This document shows, in pieces, positions 53,487-62,022 of a stretch of 64,000 nt of DNA. The stretch is from Mobiluncus curtisii subsp. curtisii ATCC 35241 (GTDB taxonomy: Bacteria > Actinomycetota > Actinomycetes > Actinomycetales > Actinomycetaceae), in NCBI RefSeq assembly GCF_000146285.1, contig NZ_GL385912.1, positions 1,867,251 to 1,931,250 on the forward strand. The letters run 5' to 3'. How positions within the stretch are numbered: the first letter of the stretch is position 1; each line of letters begins with the position of its first letter. A program made the position numbers and the translations under genes. The notes under the pieces are model-generated. The model had not been told where the DNA came from, searched no databases, and saw only the letters and a list, made by a program, of their open reading frames with translations.

Positions 53487-54953
53487 ATGAGTTTCGTACG
53501 TAAGCCGGCAGTAGCAGGATCTTTTTACCCTCAGGATCCTGGTGAACTGCAAAAAACGGTAGACGAACTGCTGAAAAAAGCCACTGCCCTCATCACCAAC
53601 GATGTTTCGCGAGACTCACAAGGCAGACCTCTCCGTCAGCTAATGGGGGTACAGGTTCCTCATGCCGGATACATCTATTCCGGTCTCATCGCCGCGGTCG
53701 GGTTCCAGCTCGTCTCAACTTTACGTCCCCGACGCGTCATCATCGCCGGTCCCACTCACCGTGTTGGATGTCACGGTATCGCACTGAGCGAAGCTACTGC
53801 TTTTGCCACTCCCTTGGGGGAAGTTCCGGTGGATCAAGTCGCCCAGCAATACCTGGTGGAGCATAGTTCCGTCGCGAAGTTTTTCGAGCCCTCCCATGTG
53901 GATGAACATGCCTTGGAAGTTCAGTTGCCTTTCCTGCAGACCGTTTTCCGAGACGTAGATTTTGCCATCGTCCCCATGGCAGTTGGAGATTGCACCCCCG
54001 AAGATGTTTGTGACAGTTTACAAACACTACTTTCGATTCCGGGGGAAAATCCTGACGATACTTTGATTATCGTATCCTCGGATTTGTCCCACTACCTGGG
54101 CTACGATGAGGCACGCAAACTCGACACCGCGACTTTGTCTCAAGTCATGTCGTTGGAGTACCCCCTCGACCCGCGCCAAGCCTGCGGAGCTTATGCCTGG
54201 TCCGGGCTGATTCGTTTGGCACGTCGGGTGCAGTGGCATCCTCAACTGTTGATGAATGCCAGTTCCGGAGACACCGCCGGGGATAAATCACGAGTCGTTG
54301 GTTATTCCTCCGTGGCTTTTTGGAAATACAACTCACCTGAGGACGAATCCGGAATTCCGGATCGTTACGGAGCTTTGCTGCCCCAGATAGCCCGTGAGAT
54401 TTTGACCGACGCTTTCCAGGACGATAATCAGATTGGTTCAATCAACGCCATCAGTAAAGTTAGCGCGTCAGATCGCGCGTTGCAACTGCTGTTGCGCTCC
54501 ATCGGCGCTTCCTTCGTAACCCTGACGAATCACGGGCAACTGCGCGGATGCATAGGTTCACTTGCCCCGCACCGAATGCTCGGCGAGGACATCGCCGCAA
54601 ATACTTTGGCTGCCGCTTTTGAAGACCCACGTTTTCCGCCTTTGCAGGCCTCAGAACTCGACCAGATTCAGATTGAGGTTTCTGTCCTCACCGAGCCCAA
54701 GCCGCTCGAACGTTTCGAAGGGGAAAGCAATGAATCCTACCTGTCCCGGCTGCGTCCCGGTATAGACGGGGTCATTTTGCGTCGTGATTTTCACCGGGCG
54801 ACTTTCCTACCCCAGGTCTGGAGCGAGCTGCCCGATGTTCACGTTTTCATCTCGCAGCTAATGTATAAAGCCGGACTGGGTGGCGCAGAATTCGGACCGG
54901 AAATCAAGCTCGAGACTTATCAGGTGCAAGCCTGGGGTGAAGCCAAGGCTTGA
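53487..54953 (+). CDS. Memo-like / AMMECR1 fusion protein
   Basis: From ATG 53487 the protein has 488 residues. The first part (about 1-275) is a Memo-family domain: RKPAVAGSFYPQDPGEL, VPHAGYIYSGLIAA, AGPTHRVGCHGIALS, DEHALEVQLPFLQ and VSSDLSHYLGYDEA, with histidines that may bind metal. The second part (about 290-488) is an AMMECR1 domain: LTNHGQLRGCIGSLAPHRMLGEDIAANTLAAAFEDPRF. The two usually occur as separate genes with a radical SAM protein (the AmmeMemoRadiSam set), and no radical SAM gene is nearby. Function is unknown. The 3' end overlaps the convergent TetR gene by 34 bases. Confidence 0.88.
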   Translation: MSFVRKPAVAGSFYPQDPGELQKTVDELLKKATALITNDVSRDSQGRPLRQLMGVQVPHAGYIYSGLIAAVGFQLVSTLRPRRVIIAGPTHRVGCHGIALSEATAFATPLGEVPVDQVAQQYLVEHSSVAKFFEPSHVDEHALEVQLPFLQTVFRDVDFAIVPMAVGDCTPEDVCDSLQTLLSIPGENPDDTLIIVSSDLSHYLGYDEARKLDTATLSQVMSLEYPLDPRQACGAYAWSGLIRLARRVQWHPQLLMNASSGDTAGDKSRVVGYSSVAFWKYNSPEDESGIPDRYGALLPQIAREILTDAFQDDNQIGSINAISKVSASDRALQLLLRSIGASFVTLTNHGQLRGCIGSLAPHRMLGEDIAANTLAAAFEDPRFPPLQASELDQIQIEVSVLTEPKPLERFEGESNESYLSRLRPGIDGVILRRDFHRATFLPQVWSELPDVHVFISQLMYKAGLGGAEFGPEIKLETYQVQAWGEAKA

Positions 54954-55546
54954 AGACACGCGGACAGCGCGGGACAGGAACACAAGAAACAGCGGAGCTT
55001 TTCCACCACATCTTTCGGAAACACGCCCCCCTCGGAGACCACTTCAACAGCCAAACCGTCGATAGTAGAGATTACGACACTAGGCGAACATGAACAGTCA
55101 GCGGCTTTTAAAATATCCGCGACATATTCATCAAACCGAGCACGTCCCTCGCGATTCTTTTCCACAATTACCTGATGCTCAGCCAAAACTAGTGCGTGCA
55201 GAAAGTAGGTACGGATGTACTGAGTGTCAGTAGTCTGCGGAAGTACCGCGGCTACTAAAACCTCAGGCAACTTGTCACGCAATTCTGCTGAGGAGAGCTG
55301 CACCGCGTCGTCACGGATTTTACGAGCCCGTCCCACCCAGACCTCCACGTTCAGGCTCGCTGCTTCCATCAACAAGTCATCGCGCGTGGGGAAATGGTAT
55401 TCAATCGTGGAATGGGGCAATCCGGCTTGTTTCCCCAGAGCGCGATAGGTCAGTGCGCTAGGAGAGGACTGGCGCAGCATCTGCGAAGCTGCTTTCAAGA
55501 TTCTGGTCCTGGTATCTGGTTTTTTAGAATCGTTGACAGTACTCAA
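54920..55546 (-). CDS. TetR-family transcriptional regulator
   Basis: The 208-residue protein has an N-terminal TetR helix-turn-helix: TRTRILKAASQMLRQSSPSALTYRALGKQAGLPHSTIEYHFPTRDDLL. A helical ligand-binding domain follows, with the odd cysteine-rich C-terminus CFLCSCPALSACLQ. The target is not apparent: it converges on the Memo-AMMECR1 gene and precedes nothing that is clearly a target. It is 64 bp downstream of pafA... on the opposite end of that operon, and may be self-regulated. Confidence 0.88.
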   Translation of the reverse strand: MSTVNDSKKPDTRTRILKAASQMLRQSSPSALTYRALGKQAGLPHSTIEYHFPTRDDLLMEAASLNVEVWVGRARKIRDDAVQLSSAELRDKLPEVLVAAVLPQTTDTQYIRTYFLHALVLAEHQVIVEKNREGRARFDEYVADILKAADCSCSPSVVISTIDGLAVEVVSEGGVFPKDVVEKLRCFLCSCPALSACLQALASPQACT

Positions 55547-55610
55547 GCGCGCGATGTCCTCCCCTAGTCTGCTAGTGAAATAAATTTTCCGGTCGTTTAG
55601 TCAGGTCGGT

Positions 55611-56969
55611 CTATTTTCGTCCCAATTTTTCAATTCTTTCAAGCAATTGCGAGACCTCCGCAGATTCAGTCTCCAGCGGATTCAGCAGGTCAATCTGCGG
55701 GCTGGGCGGGTCGTCCAACCGGACGTGAGACCATCCAATCGACGCTGTCCTACCAGCTAGGTCACAAGCTTCTACCACCTTTCCACGCAAAAATGCGCGC
55801 GTATTGGCAGGAGGAATTGTCTTAGCGCGGTTAATGCTACTCTCATTTACCAGTAACTTCACATTTCCCGATTTCAAGAGTTTCTCACGCAGCCCGTATT
55901 GCCTCGATAAATCGTGGAATACTAAATCGGCGCGCCGGGCTCTGACCCCACCAAAATTCGTCTCGCCAGCGGACACGTGGGAAAGTAACTGATATTTCAG
56001 TGACCAATCAAGCTCACTGCTCAGAGCCGCGAAATCGCCTTCACTCAGGGCTGCTAAGCCACGGGTAGCCACATCCCGCAAACCGAATTCGTCGTCTTCC
56101 TCCGGTAATAACTCTATGCTTTCTCGCAAAAGGTCTGGGCAGCTCACCTCGACTGCGCTGTCCCCACGGTGTGCCGACATCCGCACATTTGGGTCGTAAT
56201 TCCAGGTTTTCACCGCTGTCACGGGATCGTCGAGGACGATAAATTCCTCCTCTTTTCCGCTCTCCAAAAGGCTCAAAAATCGATCCGCCAAAAAAGCTCG
56301 CAGGGCAACCGTCACCGGCAGCATGGCTGAATCCACGCAGGTCACATGCAAACGACGCCAGTGGGAAGCATCCGCGTGCGGTTCCTCTTTCGTGTTGATG
56401 AAAGCCTTGTGATGCGTAGGGTCAGCCGAAGTCGCCTCGGTAATGTATTGCGCTCGCGCGCTAAAGCAGTATTTCCCTTCCTCGTCTATGCAGCCACTTC
56501 CGCACAGAATCTGTCGAGCCGCCAGGAATGACACGAAAGCCGGCAGAGAAATCGGGGTGTGCGCCCCATATTGATAGTTTTCGTGGCAGCCAAAGCTGTT
56601 TCCCCAAGAGTCGGCATTCGTTTTTAAGACGTGAATCCGGATACCGCGATTCCGCAAATTATTATTGGCAATATCGACTAAATCTTGGATAATCGCGTCA
56701 CCCGCCAGGTCTTGAGCCACGACGTCTTCGAGATCAAGGCATTCGGGACCGGCATATTCGGGGTGCTCTCCAATATCGACATAGAGCCTCGCCCCGTTGG
56801 AGAGAAACCCGTGAGGAACCCGCACAGATCGTTCCGTACTGGCAAAAATCTCTCTCACTGCTTCTTCTACACCGAGGGGCGATTCCTCTGTGTTGGAGTC
56901 ATCAGAAACATAGACGCTGGTAACGCCATATTCAGTTTCGAGTCCACAGACCCTTCCGAGACGTGTCAT
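55611..56969 (-). CDS. pafA: Pup ligase PafA
   Basis: The 452-residue enzyme attaches Pup to lysines of target proteins. It begins MTRLGRVCGLETEYGVTSVYV, the ATP/metal-binding opening of the Pup ligase/deamidase family. VPHGFLSNGARLYVDIGEHPEYAGPECLDLEDVVAQDLAGD and VLKTNADSWGNSFGCHENYQYG follow. The C-terminal region has HVRLDDPPSPQIDLLNPLET, typical of PafA. The ATGA at its start overlaps the stop of pup, so synthesis of ligase and modifier should be coupled. No prcB or prcA gene intervenes, unlike in mycobacteria. Confidence 0.96.
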   Translation of the reverse strand: MTRLGRVCGLETEYGVTSVYVSDDSNTEESPLGVEEAVREIFASTERSVRVPHGFLSNGARLYVDIGEHPEYAGPECLDLEDVVAQDLAGDAIIQDLVDIANNNLRNRGIRIHVLKTNADSWGNSFGCHENYQYGAHTPISLPAFVSFLAARQILCGSGCIDEEGKYCFSARAQYITEATSADPTHHKAFINTKEEPHADASHWRRLHVTCVDSAMLPVTVALRAFLADRFLSLLESGKEEEFIVLDDPVTAVKTWNYDPNVRMSAHRGDSAVEVSCPDLLRESIELLPEEDDEFGLRDVATRGLAALSEGDFAALSSELDWSLKYQLLSHVSAGETNFGGVRARRADLVFHDLSRQYGLREKLLKSGNVKLLVNESSINRAKTIPPANTRAFLRGKVVEACDLAGRTASIGWSHVRLDDPPSPQIDLLNPLETESAEVSQLLERIEKLGRK

Positions 56970-57151
56970 TGTCCGCCCTGCTGTTTGAAGTTTTGGACAA
57001 AGCTCAAGGCGTTGACGTTTAAGACATCTTCGATGTCTTCGATTAACGCGTCTAGTTTGTCTTCTGAGATTTTATTCTGAGGAGCCAGTTCGACTTCTTC
57101 GACCGATTCGTTCTCGCTGGTGGAGTGGCTCTCTTGAATCTGTTTCGCCAT
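56966..57151 (-). CDS. pup: Prokaryotic ubiquitin-like protein Pup
   Basis: With ATG 57151 as start, behind AGAAAGGG, Pup has 61 residues. It is hydrophilic and acidic, with a predicted coiled or helical middle (KISEDKLDALIEDIEDVLNVNALSFVQNF) that in known systems binds the ATPase coiled coil. It ends in GGQ, so Dop must deamidate the last residue to glutamate before ligation. It lies between dop and pafA: its start codon is one base downstream of the dop stop and its stop overlaps the pafA start. Confidence 0.95.
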   Translation of the reverse strand: MAKQIQESHSTSENESVEEVELAPQNKISEDKLDALIEDIEDVLNVNALSFVQNFKQQGGQ

Positions 57152-57152
57152 C

Positions 57153-58979
57153 TCATTTCCCTTTCTCAAATTGTTCTTTAAAACTTTCGCTGGCGTAGTA
57201 GCCCTCGTCCCAAGAGTAATATTTCAAATCCGCGGGCAATTCTACCCCCAGTGCTTGCAGGACTTCAGTAACGAGTTTCTCCCGATTCTCGCTTTCGGAG
57301 CCCAGCTTGGCTTCGCACATTTCCACGGCTTTCTGGACTTCATGGCGGGTGGGATGGTGCGGATCGGGGAATTGCACCCGCACCAACTGTGGTTTCCCGA
57401 TGTCAACCAAAATCGCCATCCAAGAAGCCGCCCAGAGCTGGTCAGGGAACCGCCGGAGCAGCTCAGCGCGACCTCCAGCACGGGTTTCTGCCGGGGCTTC
57501 CCGAGATGCCTGCTGAATCTCATCAAGGGCAAACAGAGACTCGAAGCCGCCTTTTTCCAGAGCACGAGCCAGAGACATGCCCTCATCAACCATAGAAAAT
57601 CTCAGATTCAACAAGGCTAATCTGGGGTCGTCCCAGCCGCAATCGAGTTGATTCCGCTTACGGTCCAAGAGAGCGAGTTTCGCACACCATTCCACGAGGG
57701 CAGTGGCTTCATGCCAGCCTGCCTTGAGGGATTTCAAGACCCGTTCCCAGTTCTCGATAACCCACTTGGTTTCGCTGTCTGCCTGCTGGTATCCTGCTGC
57801 GCCTGTCTCGAACCCAACTTCACGAATGAACTCCAGATACCCTTGCTGAATTTCTAACGCGGTGGCAGCTCCCCCCGCCTTCAGAGGACAGGTTTGTTGC
57901 AACGTAACATCGCGTGAAAAAGCCTTGATTGCCGCCACTGAATCCGCTAGCGCCCATCTGTCAGCGAGTTCACGAGCCTGTTCGGGGAAGTTTTCTGCCA
58001 GGCTCAACAGCAGCGCGGCAGTCCCGGTGCGTAACGCCGTGGAATAGGGGAACATCGAGGAATCCGCGGTGATGACGTGGAACCTCCGATAGCGGCGGGT
58101 CGCGTGGGGTTCATCACGGGTATTGACGATAGGACGTTCCCGTGTCGTCATGAGGGAAACTTCGGTTTCGATGAAATCCGCACGTTGGAAAATCTGGAAT
58201 CCCGCGGTTTCGCTGTTTTGCCCCAGCCCGAGACGTCCCGTGCCGCAAAAAATCGGGCGAGACACCAAGAACGGCATGAAGAGGTCGACCAGCAGTTGCC
58301 ACTCCACGCTGCGTTCTACCAGGTAATTTTCGTGTGCGCCCCAAGCCGAACCGTGTGCATCGGCGTTGTTTTTTAAAATTAAAGCCCTCGCCCCAGCCTC
58401 GTCAGGGGAAGTATTGTCACGCAGAGCCTGAGCGGCACGAACCATAATCTCATCTCCAGCGCGGTCGTAAAGCGCGGTTTGGAGAGGTCCGAGACATTCC
58501 GGGGCAGAATACTCGGGGTGACCGTGGTCGACGTAAAGTCTCGCTCCGTTGGGTGCAATAGTGGAATTGCCGCGGTAGTAGTGTTGACCAAACGCATCGA
58601 CTTTCGTAATCCAGCGCGTTTTCACGCCGGTCAGGACGGCACCGAGTTCCTCGTTCGTCCTTGCTTCAGGAGGTAAGTTCCGGTGTTCTTTGCCTTCGGC
58701 ATCGAGTTCCGGATGTTCTCCTGAATAGTCGAAACGGGTACCGGCTCCGGGGAGCATCCGCCATGAGACAGCAGCACCTGCCGGGTCGGGTACGTGATTA
58801 GTCACCGGCACTCCCGGTGTTTTCGCTTCTTCCAGTGCCCAAGAACGCAACAAACGTTGTGCCAAAACTTCGGCTTGCTCTGCCGCTTGGGTCTCAGCAG
58901 CTGCCGGCGCTTCACTGCCGGGAAAATCGCTCAAGGCATATTCAGTTTCTATCGACATGATGCGTTTTACACTCAGCAT
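57153..58979 (-). CDS. dop: Pup deamidase/depupylase Dop
   Basis: I take ATG 58979 as start because of the strong AAGGAGGAGACAC before it; the frame is open further upstream. The 608-residue protein begins LSVKRIMSIETEYALSDFPG, and contains RGNSTIAPNGARLYVDHGHPEYSAPECLGPLQTALYDRAGD and LILKNNADAHGSAWGAHENYLVERSVEW. These are signatures of Dop rather than PafA. It is longer than mycobacterial Dop; an Ala/Glu-rich insertion near residues 25-55 accounts for part of this. It deamidates Pup-GGQ and can remove Pup from substrates. The ATPase gene lies 35 bp upstream. Confidence 0.95.
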   Translation of the reverse strand: MLSVKRIMSIETEYALSDFPGSEAPAAAETQAAEQAEVLAQRLLRSWALEEAKTPGVPVTNHVPDPAGAAVSWRMLPGAGTRFDYSGEHPELDAEGKEHRNLPPEARTNEELGAVLTGVKTRWITKVDAFGQHYYRGNSTIAPNGARLYVDHGHPEYSAPECLGPLQTALYDRAGDEIMVRAAQALRDNTSPDEAGARALILKNNADAHGSAWGAHENYLVERSVEWQLLVDLFMPFLVSRPIFCGTGRLGLGQNSETAGFQIFQRADFIETEVSLMTTRERPIVNTRDEPHATRRYRRFHVITADSSMFPYSTALRTGTAALLLSLAENFPEQARELADRWALADSVAAIKAFSRDVTLQQTCPLKAGGAATALEIQQGYLEFIREVGFETGAAGYQQADSETKWVIENWERVLKSLKAGWHEATALVEWCAKLALLDRKRNQLDCGWDDPRLALLNLRFSMVDEGMSLARALEKGGFESLFALDEIQQASREAPAETRAGGRAELLRRFPDQLWAASWMAILVDIGKPQLVRVQFPDPHHPTRHEVQKAVEMCEAKLGSESENREKLVTEVLQALGVELPADLKYYSWDEGYYASESFKEQFEKGK

Positions 58980-59014
58980 GTGTCTCCTCCTTTGTGCGGT
59001 CTCCCGCGGTGATT

Positions 59015-60547
59015 TTAGTCCTGTTGAATCGGGGTGATGTCTACAATGGGGTCTAACCGTTTCGAACGCCCCACAATCCGGGCCCATTCTTCGGGGTCTG
59101 AAACTCCCGGCAGGTCTTGGTGAGCTGCAGTTTCATCCCGTATTGCCGCCACCAGGTGTTCGAGACGAATCCCCGGCTCGCCCCGGAGTGCTTGTTGAAC
59201 CGCCCGTGCCTTAGCTTTTTCAACTATCGAAGCCAACATTGCCCCGGAGACTAAATCAGAGAGATACCAGGTCTCTTCCTTACCAGATCTGCGTGTCACT
59301 CGCAGGATGGCAGTGGTGTCGTCGCGAGTAAAGACTCTGTCGATGACCTCATCCCGCAAGGCAGCAGGCTGAGCTCCGGATGCATAGGGCAGATTCTCAC
59401 GTAGATATTTTCCGAGAATTTCGGCGCAAGCTTCTTTATTGGGGCGCGGGATGCGAATATGCATGTCCAGCCGACCAGGACGAACAATTGCCGGATCAAT
59501 GAGGTCTTCACGGTTAGAAGCGCCAATTATCACCACATTGCGCAGCTCTTCCACCCCGTCAATCTCGGCGAGAAGTTGCGGAACGACGGTCGTCTCGACG
59601 TCACTTGAGACGCCCGTGCCACGGGTCCGGAACAGAGCCTCCATTTCGTCGAAGAACACGATAACCGGAACCCCGTTTGCGGATTTGTCCCGAGCCCGGG
59701 AAAACACGGCACGGACTCGGCGCTCGGTTTCCCCCACGTATTTATCAAGCAGCTCCGGACCCTTAATATTGAGGAAGTGGGCTTTTTTGCCAAGCATCTC
59801 GCTCAGAGAGGTGGCGATTGCTTTAGCAATCATGGTTTTCCCGACGCCCGGTGGACCGTAAAGCAAAATGCCCTTAGGCGGACGCAGCTGATAGCTTTCG
59901 TAAAGCTCGGGGTGAGTCATCGGCAGTTCGATGGTCTCCCGAATGAGCGTCAAGACGGATTCCAATCCGCCAATTTGATTCCAGTTCACACCTGGATCGT
60001 CATCAAGCTCCAGTCCCTCAATCTCGGGGCGTGCCAGATATTCCTGAGCGAATCCCGATTGGAGGTCCACCAGCAGAGTGTCGCCGGGACGAATCCTCGT
60101 GCCACGGAGCTGGTCGCTCAGTCGCAGCAAACGAACACTATCGTTATTGACCGTAACCAGGATGCGGTCTTCGTCCACGTGTTCGAGGATGACCGCGCTC
60201 ACTCCGGTATCGGCAGCAGTTTCTCTTCCGATGCCGACCATTTTGTCGTTCAACAGAATGGTGTCTCCGAGTTGGAGTCTCCCCCAAGTAATCGTGTTGC
60301 CCAGAGTGACACGAAACCGCCGTCCCATGACAGAAACATCCACGAGTCGCTGGGCAGAATCGACGAGTTTAACGACAGTTCCGTGAGTGAGAGGCGGTTC
60401 TTGTAACCGCTGAATCTCTTTCCGCAGGTTCTTCAACTCACTTTGAGCCTGCGTCAGCGCAGAAGCCAGCAAGGTGTTCTGGTTTTCCAAGCGCTGTGGC
60501 TCACTGGTCTGACCGTCAGGGTTGCTCGAAGCAAGGCTATTCGACAT
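59015..60547 (-). CDS. arc: Pup-dependent AAA ATPase (ARC/Mpa)
   Basis: The 510-residue protein is the ring ATPase that recognises Pup. An N-terminal coiled coil (about residues 20-55) and two OB domains (about 60-190) precede the AAA core: Walker A in YGPPGVGKTMIAKAIATSL near residue 232, Walker B in VIVFFDEMEALFRTRG and the sensor region GASNREDLIDPAIVRPGRLDMHIRIPRP. The C-terminus ends VDITPIQQD and lacks the GQYL-type motif by which Mpa docks on the 20S proteasome. Together with the absence of prcBA nearby this suggests a proteasome-independent unfoldase, as in corynebacteria. It is the first gene of the arc-dop-pup-pafA operon. Confidence 0.94.
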   Translation of the reverse strand: MSNSLASSNPDGQTSEPQRLENQNTLLASALTQAQSELKNLRKEIQRLQEPPLTHGTVVKLVDSAQRLVDVSVMGRRFRVTLGNTITWGRLQLGDTILLNDKMVGIGRETAADTGVSAVILEHVDEDRILVTVNNDSVRLLRLSDQLRGTRIRPGDTLLVDLQSGFAQEYLARPEIEGLELDDDPGVNWNQIGGLESVLTLIRETIELPMTHPELYESYQLRPPKGILLYGPPGVGKTMIAKAIATSLSEMLGKKAHFLNIKGPELLDKYVGETERRVRAVFSRARDKSANGVPVIVFFDEMEALFRTRGTGVSSDVETTVVPQLLAEIDGVEELRNVVIIGASNREDLIDPAIVRPGRLDMHIRIPRPNKEACAEILGKYLRENLPYASGAQPAALRDEVIDRVFTRDDTTAILRVTRRSGKEETWYLSDLVSGAMLASIVEKAKARAVQQALRGEPGIRLEHLVAAIRDETAAHQDLPGVSDPEEWARIVGRSKRLDPIVDITPIQQD

Positions 60548-60600
60548 GATTACCTCCTAGCTGAATCAGAGAGCAATGGCGAGACATCCGCTGTGCCCCA

Positions 60601-60654
60601 AAAAAATTTCGGCTTTGTCCCATCATCGAGTTGATGATGGGACAAAGCCGAAAT
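60601..60654 (-). terminator. Intrinsic terminator of the MFS transporter transcript
   Basis: A perfect 22-bp stem (60606-60627 with 60633-60654, 5-nt loop) contains TTTCGGCTTTGTCCCATCAT on one arm. On the minus strand it is followed by a run of Ts (complement of 60601-60605). It lies just after the MFS gene stop and insulates the downstream pupylation operon. Confidence 0.93.
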
Positions 60655-60665
60655 AATGTTACGCG

Positions 60666-61979
60666 TCACTTCAGTTCTTTATCCTTGTATTCCTTGGCGA
60701 AAATCATACAGATGAGAGCGAAGATTGCGATAACACACATATAGTATGCTGGCGAGATGGAATTTCCGGTGGTTTTTATCAGCAGGGTGGAGATGAAACC
60801 AACCGTGCCGCCGAAAATCGTGTTAGCCAGGTTGAACGAAATGGCAAAACCGCTGTATCTCACTTCTGTAGGGAGAGTCTCCGAAAGGAAGGATGAGAGA
60901 GTTCCGTCATTAAGTGTGAGGCAATATGCCAAAATCAGCTCAATAATCAGAATAACAACAGCTTGACCTGTATTGAGAATATGGAAAGCCGGCACGGTAA
61001 GCAGTATGAATGATACCGAAGCCGCAATCATCAGTTTCTTTCGTCCAAATTGGTCCGATAGCTTTCCTGATGAAAATATCATCAACACGTAGGCAATCAA
61101 CGTGATGTTGGTGATGATATTACTTTCAACTGTGCCGAGCTTCACTTCAGTTTCAATGTAGACCGGTAGGTACGTGAACACCATGTAGAAGCCGATGGCA
61201 TTGAGGGAGGAAACCCCGAAACAAATCAGAGTTTCCTTCAGGTGCTTAGTGAACAGCAGCCGCAGCGGTGAAGACATTTGTTTGCCGGATTCCTTGAGAT
61301 TATCAAGCATCCGCAAATACACCTCGGAGTCCTCCAGGCGGAGCCGGAGAGTCAGTACCACTACCCCGAGTGGGAAAGCCAGCAAGAACGGTATCCGCCA
61401 CCCTATTGACTGCATCATCGAATCCGACATGGTCAGCGTGAGAATCGTTGCCAGGAATGAACCACACATGAGTCCGACAGCAGTAGACGCCGGAACCATG
61501 GAACAATAGAAGCCCCGACGATTAACCGGTGCATATTCTGCAATAAAGATAGCTGCTCCGGCGTACTCACCAGATGCGGAGAACCCTTGGGTAAGCCGCA
61601 GCAGCAGCAGCAGCAGTGGAGCGGCTATCCCAATGGTTGCGTAACTTGGAATCAAACCAATGAGACTGGTAGAACCCGTCATCACCAAGATTGAAGCCGT
61701 CAGGGACCACTTGCGCCCCTTCTTATCACCCATGTAACCCCAGAAGAATGCCCCTATGGGGCGTGCCAGGAAGGAGAGCGCAAAAACAGCGTAAGTCGCT
61801 AGGAGTTTGACGCTAGCATCCCCATCTGGAAAGAATACTACAGCAATTACAGTAGCAAGATACGAATAGGAACCGTAATCCATCCATTCCGCAAAGTTCC
61901 CCAGGAACGATGACGATAGTACTCGACGTACTATAGTATCGTCTGTTTCCAATTTTTCGGTTTGGTTATTATCTGACAT
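60666..61979 (-). CDS. MFS transporter, metabolite:H+ symporter (ProP/ShiA-like) family
   Basis: With ATG 61979 the protein has 437 residues and 12 membrane segments; a longer upstream reading frame lacks support. SSFLGNFAEWMDYGSYSYLA, FFWGYMGDKKGRKWSL, LLLRLTQGFSASGEYAGAAIFIAEYAPVNRRGF and GKLSDQFGRKKLM are signatures of the MHS branch, which carries proline/betaine, citrate, shikimate and similar compounds. The substrate is not predictable. It lies 43 bp downstream of a DMT-type transporter gene, close to an amidinotransferase, so a guanidino or amino compound is possible. Confidence 0.88.
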   Translation of the reverse strand: MSDNNQTEKLETDDTIVRRVLSSSFLGNFAEWMDYGSYSYLATVIAVVFFPDGDASVKLLATYAVFALSFLARPIGAFFWGYMGDKKGRKWSLTASILVMTGSTSLIGLIPSYATIGIAAPLLLLLLRLTQGFSASGEYAGAAIFIAEYAPVNRRGFYCSMVPASTAVGLMCGSFLATILTLTMSDSMMQSIGWRIPFLLAFPLGVVVLTLRLRLEDSEVYLRMLDNLKESGKQMSSPLRLLFTKHLKETLICFGVSSLNAIGFYMVFTYLPVYIETEVKLGTVESNIITNITLIAYVLMIFSSGKLSDQFGRKKLMIAASVSFILLTVPAFHILNTGQAVVILIIELILAYCLTLNDGTLSSFLSETLPTEVRYSGFAISFNLANTIFGGTVGFISTLLIKTTGNSISPAYYMCVIAIFALICMIFAKEYKDKELK

Positions 61980-62022
61980 ATCAATCCCGAACTGGTTATT
62001 GGATAAAATCCGAATCCCAAGG

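Noticed and set aside
58980-59087. 36-codon N-terminal extension of Dop
   Set aside because: It overlaps the arc 3' end; the strong AAGGAGGAG site supports the start at 58979.
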